From Novosphingobium sp. (lineage in GTDB: Bacteria; Pseudomonadota; Alphaproteobacteria; Sphingomonadales; Sphingomonadaceae), in NCBI GenBank assembly GCA_017744735.1, contig JAGIAR010000004.1, forward strand, positions 248,001 to 312,000: a DNA stretch of 64,000 nt, written 5' to 3'. A program made the translations under genes and the position numbers. The stretch's first letter is position 1. The number at the start of each line of letters is the position of its first letter. Positions 52,386-64,000 of this stretch are shown in pieces. A model generated the notes under the pieces. That model was not told where the DNA came from and made no database searches. It saw only the letters and a list, made by a program, of their open reading frames with translations.

Positions 52386-53615
52386 ATGACCCGGATCCTG
52401 CACGTCCTCGATCACTCCCTGCCGCTTCACAGCGGCTACACCTTCCGCACGCGCGCGATCCTCAAGGCGCAGCAGGCCGAAGGCTACGAGGTGCGCGGGA
52501 TCACCGGGCAGCGCCATCTCGAGCCCGGCCCCGATCCCGAAACGGTCGACGGGATCGTGTTCCACCGCACCCCCGGAACCGCCCGGGGCCCGGCGGGGCT
52601 GCGCGAATGGCGCGAGATCGCGGCGCTTGCCGCAGCGATCGAAAAGGTCGCCGCCGAGTGGCGCCCCGACGTGATCCACGCCCACTCGCCCGCGCTGTGC
52701 GGCCTCGCCGCCAAGCGCAGCGCGCACAAGCTGCGCATTCCCTTCGTCTACGAGATCCGCGCCTTCTGGGAGGACGCGGCGGTCGGCAACGGCAGCACCC
52801 GCGAGGGATCGCTGCGCTACCGGCTGACCCGCAACCTCGAGAACCGGGTGGTCGCGGGCGCCGACGCCGTGGTCGCGATCTGCCAGGGGCTGAAGCGCGA
52901 CCTAGTGGCGCGCGGGTTCCCTGCGGACAAGATCGCCCTTTCCCCCAACGGGGTCGACCTCGGCCTGTTCGGCGACCCGCCACCGCGCGACGAGGCGCTG
53001 GCGAACGAACTCCGGATCGGATCAGGACCGGTAATCGGCTTCATCGGCAGCTTCTACGATTACGAGGGGCTCGACGATCTGGTCGCGGCAATGCCCGCGC
53101 TGATCGACAGGCAACCGCAAGCGAAGCTGCTGCTGGTCGGCGGCGGCCCGGTCGAGACGGCACTCAAGGCCCAGGCCGAAGCCTCGCCTGTTCGCGACGC
53201 GATCGTTTTCGCCGGGCGCGTTCCGCACGCCGAGGTCGAGCGCTATTATTCGCTGTGCGATGTGATGGCCTATCCGCGGAAGGCGAGCCGGCTGACCGAA
53301 CTGGTAACCCCGCTCAAGCCGCTGGAGGCGATGGCGCAGGGCCGGCTGGTCGCCGCGTCGGACGTCGGCGGCCACCGCGAGCTCGTCGCCGACGGCAAGA
53401 CCGGCATGCTGTTCCCGGCCGACGATCCGGCCGGCTGCGCCGCCGCGCTCGCGGGGCTTCTGGCCGAACGCGAGACGTGGGAGGCGCTGCGCGACGCTGG
53501 GCGCAAGCATGTCCGCGAGAACCACGACTGGGCCCGCAACGTGCAGCGTTATAAAGTTGTTTACCAAACCCTTTTAGGTTTCGAGCCGGTGGACCGGGTA
53601 GCCGCAGCTGCCTGA
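52386..53615 (+). CDS. Glycosyltransferase family 4, exosortase-A-associated
   Basis: A 409-residue GT-B glycosyltransferase. The opening MTRILHVLDHSLPLHSGYTFRTRAIL is the hallmark of the group found with exosortase A (TIGR04063). The nucleotide-sugar domain has IGFIGSFYDYEGLDDLV near residue 217, LLLVGGGPVE, and the EX7E region in SRLTELVTPLKPLEAMAQG. It adds a sugar to a carrier-linked exopolysaccharide unit. It is divergent from the small gene of the O-ligase pair, 65 bases apart. Confidence 0.92.
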   Translation: MTRILHVLDHSLPLHSGYTFRTRAILKAQQAEGYEVRGITGQRHLEPGPDPETVDGIVFHRTPGTARGPAGLREWREIAALAAAIEKVAAEWRPDVIHAHSPALCGLAAKRSAHKLRIPFVYEIRAFWEDAAVGNGSTREGSLRYRLTRNLENRVVAGADAVVAICQGLKRDLVARGFPADKIALSPNGVDLGLFGDPPPRDEALANELRIGSGPVIGFIGSFYDYEGLDDLVAAMPALIDRQPQAKLLLVGGGPVETALKAQAEASPVRDAIVFAGRVPHAEVERYYSLCDVMAYPRKASRLTELVTPLKPLEAMAQGRLVAASDVGGHRELVADGKTGMLFPADDPAGCAAALAGLLAERETWEALRDAGRKHVRENHDWARNVQRYKVVYQTLLGFEPVDRVAAAA

Positions 53616-53642
53616 ATTCAGGGCATACAGGGGTTCTATAGA

Positions 53643-55106
53643 GTGCCGAGCAAGCAGGCGAAAGCTCCGATCAGCGCGCATCCGCTGTTTCCGGCGGTGG
53701 TGGCGCTATGGTTTGCCGCGCTATTCGGGCTCGGCAGCGCGGTGCTGCCCGATTCGCTGTTCGAGCATGCGATCGCGCTGACCCATCTCGCAGCGCTGAT
53801 CCCCGTGGCCGCGCCTCCGCTGGGGGCCACGTTCCACCTGTTCCTGTCTCCGGCCTTCGCGCTGCTCGGCGCGGCGTTGGGCTTCGTCCTCGCACGGCGG
53901 TTGGCAAGCACGCAGGCCTATGCCGCAAACTCGGCGCTGGCCGGCTCGCGGATCGTACCCCGCCGCGATTCGGCGGAACCCGGCGACGGCAAGCGGCGTC
54001 CGCTGTCGGTCAAAGAAGAGCTCGGCGATGCCCAGCTCGACCCGATCGTCGACGATCGCGACAACGCCCGATCACTCCCCATTCCCCGCCGCCGCCGATC
54101 GCTGGCGCTGAGCGAGGACGAGCACACGCGCGAGTTCTTCGCGCCTGAGCAGGCCGCCGGGCCGTCTCCCGAAATGACCCCGGGGCGGATCGATCCCGCA
54201 CTTGAAGATGGCACCCCCGTCGTCGCGGGGAGCGAGGCCGGGGAAGTCGCATCGGCCGCCGAATTCGCAGCCGCGGACCGCGGGCTCGATGGCCTGCGCA
54301 ACCCGCTCTTCTCGCGGCCGTTGGGCGACGAAGACGACGAGCCGGTCGAGTTCGAACCGCCGGCGTCCCCGCGCGCCTTTTCCGAGGCATTGCCGGCAGG
54401 TGAAGCGGAAGCCGACCCGCCCGCTCAGGTTCGGGCCGGCTCGCAGCAGCAGCCTGCCCGCTCCGCCGCGCTCCGCACGCCGATGCTCCCTACCGATCCG
54501 GAAGTCGATCTTGACGACCTCGGTATGGTCCAGCTCGCCGAAAGACTTGCGGCTTCGCTGCGTACTAGGCTGATCCGCCCCGTCGCGACGCCAGAGCTGA
54601 TCGCCCGGCTCAAGGCCGACTTCGAAATCGAGATTGGCGCCCAATTCGCATCCGAGAATTCCGCCGTTGCTCCCGGCAGCGCCATCTTCGGCGGGGCGGG
54701 CTTCGGCTCCGCCGCGCCTGCGCCGGCGGCGCTGCCCGAGGCGCTCCGTCCGCTGCCGACCGAGTTCGACGAGGAAAACGAGGAAGACGAGGACGGCTTG
54801 ACGCTGCCGTCGCTGGCATTGCCGCTCGGCCAACGTGCTCGCCCTCAAATGGAGGACCCCGCCGACGGCGAGGACGAACTCGACGACATCGGCGATGCGG
54901 AGGAAAACTACAGCTCGCTTCTCGCGATGCGGGGGCCGTTCCACGCCTCCGCCCCCGCGGGCGCCGCCATACCGGCCGAGGCCGACGCCCGCCCGTTCGA
55001 CGCGCCGGCCGGCATATCCGAGCCGGCACGCGCCGATCCCGAGGAAACCGACCGCGCGTTGCGCTCCGCACTCGCGGCTCTGCAGCGGATGAGCGGCACC
55101 GCCTGA
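53643..55106 (+). CDS. Acidic membrane-anchored protein of unknown function
   Basis: Starting at GTG 53643, the 487-residue product has two membrane segments near the N-terminus (about 18-38 and 60-88). Then follow about 400 residues rich in alanine, glutamate, aspartate and proline without a clear globular domain. A small ordered-looking block, LGMVQLAERLAASLRTRL plus KADFEIEIGAQFA, lies near residues 295-340. The tail (DEENEEDEDGL, DPADGEDELDD) is highly acidic. I do not recognise it. It lies between the glycosyltransferase and gltB, so a role as a polysaccharide or envelope scaffold is only guesswork. Confidence 0.72.
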   Translation: MPSKQAKAPISAHPLFPAVVALWFAALFGLGSAVLPDSLFEHAIALTHLAALIPVAAPPLGATFHLFLSPAFALLGAALGFVLARRLASTQAYAANSALAGSRIVPRRDSAEPGDGKRRPLSVKEELGDAQLDPIVDDRDNARSLPIPRRRRSLALSEDEHTREFFAPEQAAGPSPEMTPGRIDPALEDGTPVVAGSEAGEVASAAEFAAADRGLDGLRNPLFSRPLGDEDDEPVEFEPPASPRAFSEALPAGEAEADPPAQVRAGSQQQPARSAALRTPMLPTDPEVDLDDLGMVQLAERLAASLRTRLIRPVATPELIARLKADFEIEIGAQFASENSAVAPGSAIFGGAGFGSAAPAPAALPEALRPLPTEFDEENEEDEDGLTLPSLALPLGQRARPQMEDPADGEDELDDIGDAEENYSSLLAMRGPFHASAPAGAAIPAEADARPFDAPAGISEPARADPEETDRALRSALAALQRMSGTA

Positions 55107-55263
55107 CCGGCGCGTTGCAAATCTGTCGCACAGGTAGCGGCGTGCTTGGCCTTGCCGGCCCCTTGCCCTGCCCATCGTAGTTGCAAAATCGCTTCCGTGT
55201 CGCCAAGGGGGGCATTCGCGACATTTTTGCTGCCTTAAGCGGCAGGGTGAGTCGCGCTTCATT

Positions 55264-55293
55264 ATGGAAGCGCTGCCTCGGCAGCGCCTCCAT
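55264..55293 (+). promoter_or_regulatory. Leader hairpin before gltB
   Basis: GCGCTGCC (55270-55277) pairs with GGCAGCGC (55280-55287), and ATGGA (55264-55268) with TCCAT (55289-55293), giving 13 base pairs with one A/C mismatch. GGGGTTTTG follows. It lies 25 bases before the gltB ATG, so it may act as an attenuator or control translation. The 212-base space before gltB holds no other recognised signal. Confidence 0.5.
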
Positions 55294-55318
55294 GGGGTTT
55301 TGACAGGACTGAAATTCG

Positions 55319-59956
<4,638 letters not shown>

Positions 59957-59969
59957 GATCTAGAAGACA

Positions 59970-61406
<1,437 letters not shown>

Positions 61407-61437
61407 AGGAACAGGGCCCGGGGGCGGGAGAGGACAT

Positions 61438-62367
61438 ATGGAAGTCAAACCCCTGCACCCGATCTTCGCCGCCGAACTCCTCGGCGCAGACCTCGCCCGC
61501 GCGCCGGGCACCGAACTCGTCGCGACGGTCGAGGACGCGATGGCGCGCTACGGCGTGCTTGCGATCCGCGATGCCGAGATCAGCGATGAGCAGCAGAAGC
61601 TCTTCAGCCGCGCCTTCGGCCCGCTCGAAGTGCCGAGCCGAGCGAAGGGTGCGCCTGATCGGCCCAAGGGCACGCGCCAGTTCGATCCGCTGATCTTCTA
61701 CGCCGGCAACCTCGACCATAATGGCGAGATCATCCCCTACGGCTCGGAAGCAGGGAAACTCGCCCAGGGTGCCGAGCGGTTCCACACCGACAGCTCGTTC
61801 CATGTGATGCCGACCAAGTGGTCGCTGCTCCACGGGGTCGAAACCCCACCGCACGCAGCGGGCGGCGACACCTGGTTTGTAGACGCCCGCGCCGCCTACG
61901 ACGACCTGCCCGATACGATGAAGACGCGGATCGAACATCTGATCGGTGTCCACGATTTCTGGGAAGGCCGCCGCCGCGCCGGGCTGAAGGGCGAGATCAC
62001 GCCGCAGATGCGCCGGATCATCCCCTTTCCACCGGCCGAACACCCGCTCGTCCGCACCATGCCCTATGGCCGCAAGGCGCTGTTCGTCGGCGGGCACTGC
62101 ACCGGCATCGTCGGAATGGCGGATGACGCGGCGCGCGACCTGATCGAGCAGCTCTATGCCCACGCGACGCAGGAGAAGTACATCTATCGCCACCAATGGC
62201 GGCGGTGGGACCTGGTCATCTGGGACAACCGCTGCACTATGCACGCGGCCACCCCGCTGCTGGTCGACAGCTATCGCCGCGACATGCGCCGGACCACGAT
62301 CAACGAAAGCGGGCCGGAGACCTCGGCGCTCGACTGGATGATCGCGCAGGGGCTGGTCGAGGCCTAG
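61438..62367 (+). CDS. TauD/TfdA-family 2-oxoglutarate/Fe(II) dioxygenase
   Basis: A 309-residue non-haem iron dioxygenase. The first iron ligands are in RFHTDSSFHV (H-x-D), the distal histidine is in WDNRCTMHAATP, and the 2-oxoglutarate-binding arginine is in RRDMRRTTI. Members oxidise sulphonates, phenoxyacids, amino acids or related small acids; the substrate is unknown. It follows gltD by 31 bases on the same strand. Its stop codon shares the palindrome CTAG (62364-62367) with the stop of the next gene on the other strand. Confidence 0.88.
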   Translation: MEVKPLHPIFAAELLGADLARAPGTELVATVEDAMARYGVLAIRDAEISDEQQKLFSRAFGPLEVPSRAKGAPDRPKGTRQFDPLIFYAGNLDHNGEIIPYGSEAGKLAQGAERFHTDSSFHVMPTKWSLLHGVETPPHAAGGDTWFVDARAAYDDLPDTMKTRIEHLIGVHDFWEGRRRAGLKGEITPQMRRIIPFPPAEHPLVRTMPYGRKALFVGGHCTGIVGMADDAARDLIEQLYAHATQEKYIYRHQWRRWDLVIWDNRCTMHAATPLLVDSYRRDMRRTTINESGPETSALDWMIAQGLVEA

Positions 62368-63278
62368 CCGGCCGCAACCTCGCGCGCCGGGCGAAACATG
62401 TCCTGGACCACGTCGCCCGGTTCTCCGGGGGACTGTGGATCGCGAATGGTCGTGCGGCGCATGTCGCGGCGATAGAGGGTTTCGTCGAAATCACCGGCTC
62501 GGTGCAGGCATGCCAGATTGTCCCAGATCGTCATGTCGCCGGCCCGGTAGTCGGTCGAAAAGGTGTATTGCGGTTGGGTGACCCAGGCGGTGAGTTCGTC
62601 GAGCAGCTCGCGCCCTTCGTCGCGGTCCATCCCGACGATGTCCCGCGCGTGGGCGCCGATGTAGAGCATCTTGCGGCCCGAGCCGCGATGGACGTGCACC
62701 AGCGGATGGGTCGCATGCTGGAAGGCGTCGATCTCTTCCTCGGTGTAGGGATAGCCCGCCTTGCGGCGCGACCAGAAATAGCAGTGGCGTGCCTCAAGGC
62801 CCTCGATCCGGTCCTTCATGGGCGCGGGCAGATCGTCATAGGCGCTGCGCGCGTCGGCGAACCAGGTGGGCGCGCTGTGGGGCGGCGCTTCGTGGCACAA
62901 CAGCAGGCTCTGTGCCGCGCGCACCTCCATGAACGAGCTGTCGATATGCCACAGCCGATTCCCGCGGTTGGTAATCCGGCGCTTCTCGTCATCGACGATA
63001 TTGCCCTGGCGGTCGATGTTCGAAGCGTCGAACAATTCGGGCTGCGAAAACCGCGGCCCATCCTTGAGCGGCGGAGCATGGATCACGTCGCCGAAAATGC
63101 GGGTGAAGGCGACGTGGCTGGCATCGTCGAGGCCGGTGTCTCGCCACACGGTGACACCCCAGCGATTCTGGATCGCGACGATCTCCTGCGCCGTTGCAGC
63201 ATCGAGGGGCCGGGAAATATCCACACCCGAGACTTCGGCGCCGAACCGCTCCAGGATCGGTTTCACCTCGATCGCCAT
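62364..63278 (-). CDS. TauD/TfdA-family dioxygenase, tandem copy 1
   Basis: A 304-residue dioxygenase with iron ligands WHIDSSF and NLACLHRAG, and the oxoglutarate arginine in RRDMRRTTI. It shares long stretches with the next gene: LLLCHEAPPH, PTWFADARSAYDDLP, YFWSRRKAGYPYTE and AHARDIVGMDRDEGRELLDEL differ only slightly between the two. This pair is a recent tandem duplication. It resembles the first dioxygenase less closely. The genes share a direction, with 84 bases between. Confidence 0.88.
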   Translation of the reverse strand: MAIEVKPILERFGAEVSGVDISRPLDAATAQEIVAIQNRWGVTVWRDTGLDDASHVAFTRIFGDVIHAPPLKDGPRFSQPELFDASNIDRQGNIVDDEKRRITNRGNRLWHIDSSFMEVRAAQSLLLCHEAPPHSAPTWFADARSAYDDLPAPMKDRIEGLEARHCYFWSRRKAGYPYTEEEIDAFQHATHPLVHVHRGSGRKMLYIGAHARDIVGMDRDEGRELLDELTAWVTQPQYTFSTDYRAGDMTIWDNLACLHRAGDFDETLYRRDMRRTTIRDPQSPGEPGDVVQDMFRPAREVAAG

Positions 63279-63362
63279 CCAACATCCCTAGCTTGCTAAC
63301 TATTACGCTTGGTTACGGCAAGGAGGGCGGGACGGCAAGCGCGAGATCGGCGAGGCACGACG

Positions 63363-64000
63363 TCAGGAAGCTGCCATCACGCGCTCGCGGGTGGTCTCGG
63401 TCGGCGAGAACGGCGTGTCGCCGGCATCGGCGAACATGCGGGTGAAATGATCGGGTTCGGCGGGCGGCGCCTGCGGATCGCGCACGGTGGTCCGCCGCAT
63501 GTCGCGCCGAAAAAGCGAATCGTCGTACTCGCCGCCGCGGTGGAGCGAACAGAGATTGTCCCAGATCGTCATGTCGCCGGGCTTGTAGTGCACCGCGAAA
63601 GTGTATTCCGGGCGGGTGCACCAAGCGATCAGCTCGTCGATCAGCGCGCGGCCGTCGGCGCGATCCATTCCCACGATGTCCCGCGTATGCGCGCCGACGA
63701 ACAGCGCCTTTCGGCCCGATCCGGCGTGGACGTGCACCAGCGGGTGCGCGGCTTGCGGTTTCGCGTCGATCTCGTCCTCGGTGTAGGGATAGCCCGCGCG
63801 GCGGCGGGACCAGAAATAGGAATGTGTCGCCCGCAGTCCTTCCAGCCGGTCCTTCATGCTCTGCGGCAGATCGTCATACGCCCCTCGCGTATCGGCAAAC
63901 CAGGTTGGCCCGCCGTGGGGCGGCGCTTCATGGCACAGCAGCAATGCCTGGGCTGAACGTACCCGCATGAAGGAGGAATCGGAGTGCCACAGGCGGTTGC
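63363..64000 (-). CDS. TauD/TfdA-family dioxygenase, tandem copy 2, 5'-truncated
   Basis: The frame runs past the right edge of the window; 212 codons are visible and the N-terminus is missing. At the edge the first iron-binding block reads NRLWHSDSSFM, so the enzyme is not broken, only cut by the window. TWFADTRGAYDDLP, AHTRDIVGMDRADGRALIDEL, the distal histidine region NLCSLHRGGEYD and RRDMRRTTV follow. An internal ATG at 63968 is not the start. It is the paralogue of its neighbour. Confidence 0.88.
   Translation of the reverse strand, partial: NRLWHSDSSFMRVRSAQALLLCHEAPPHGGPTWFADTRGAYDDLPQSMKDRLEGLRATHSYFWSRRRAGYPYTEDEIDAKPQAAHPLVHVHAGSGRKALFVGAHTRDIVGMDRADGRALIDELIAWCTRPEYTFAVHYKPGDMTIWDNLCSLHRGGEYDDSLFRRDMRRTTVRDPQAPPAEPDHFTRMFADAGDTPFSPTETTRERVMAAS

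Noticed and set aside
55107..55318. A sigma-54 promoter upstream of gltB
   Set aside because: The GG and GC pairs that might fit (TTGGCC...TTGC near 55146) have the wrong spacing for a -24/-12 element.

Overview
The window is high-GC, densely packed bacterial chromosome. The gene content points to an alphaproteobacterium of the order Sphingomonadales, probably close to Erythrobacteraceae or Sphingomonadaceae. Signs of this are the many overlapping ATGA/GTGA start-stop junctions, a large set of exported peptidases, the FtsK, LolA, ExoIII and RibA genes of that group, PHA depolymerase, and two genes of the exosortase-A-associated polysaccharide system. Nothing looks like phage, plasmid, insertion sequence, CRISPR, rRNA or tRNA. 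The calls come from reading translations and motifs by eye; no database was searched.

Left third (1-24 kb). A 5'-truncated secreted-type protein faces an exported esterase. A minus-strand operon carries lgt, a MidA-type methyltransferase and a small membrane protein. Divergent from it, an acyl-CoA ligase is translationally coupled to glnD (PII uridylyltransferase). YggS, a small exported protein, a TenI/ThiE-like protein and the DNA translocase FtsK follow. Next come an M28 peptidase, an unrecognised 204-residue protein, an SGNH hydrolase, a membrane diguanylate cyclase, a hotdog thioesterase, an S9 oligopeptidase, an M24 aminopeptidase P, a VOC protein and a cupin.

Middle (24-43 kb). An EF-hand protein, an OmpR-type regulator and a histidine kinase form an operon whose leader has a tandem 9-base direct repeat over the -35 position and a 13-bp hairpin. 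An M1 lipoprotein peptidase precedes a tightly overlapping pabBC, aminotransferase, RluA-type and arfB operon, then rpmG, lolA, xth, ribA and a GNAT gene. A strong candidate small RNA, with its own promoter and a textbook terminator, lies between lolA and xth. On the minus strand an SPFH protein, a ribbon-helix-helix protein and a small membrane protein form an operon with a clear promoter and a palindrome over its -10 box. Two tiny lipoproteins, a MaoC-type dehydratase, a PPK2 kinase and UppP follow.

Right third (43-64 kb). An M13 peptidase, an ABC exporter, a PHA depolymerase with an operator-like dyad upstream, a thiolase and a MaoC dehydratase (fatty acid/PHA metabolism) lead to the exosortase-associated O-ligase and glycosyltransferase. 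An acidic membrane protein of unknown role and gltB-gltD (glutamate synthase) come next. The window ends in three TauD/TfdA-type dioxygenases, two of them an evident tandem duplicate, the last cut by the window edge. GlnD and GltBD together put two key steps of nitrogen assimilation and its sensing in this stretch.
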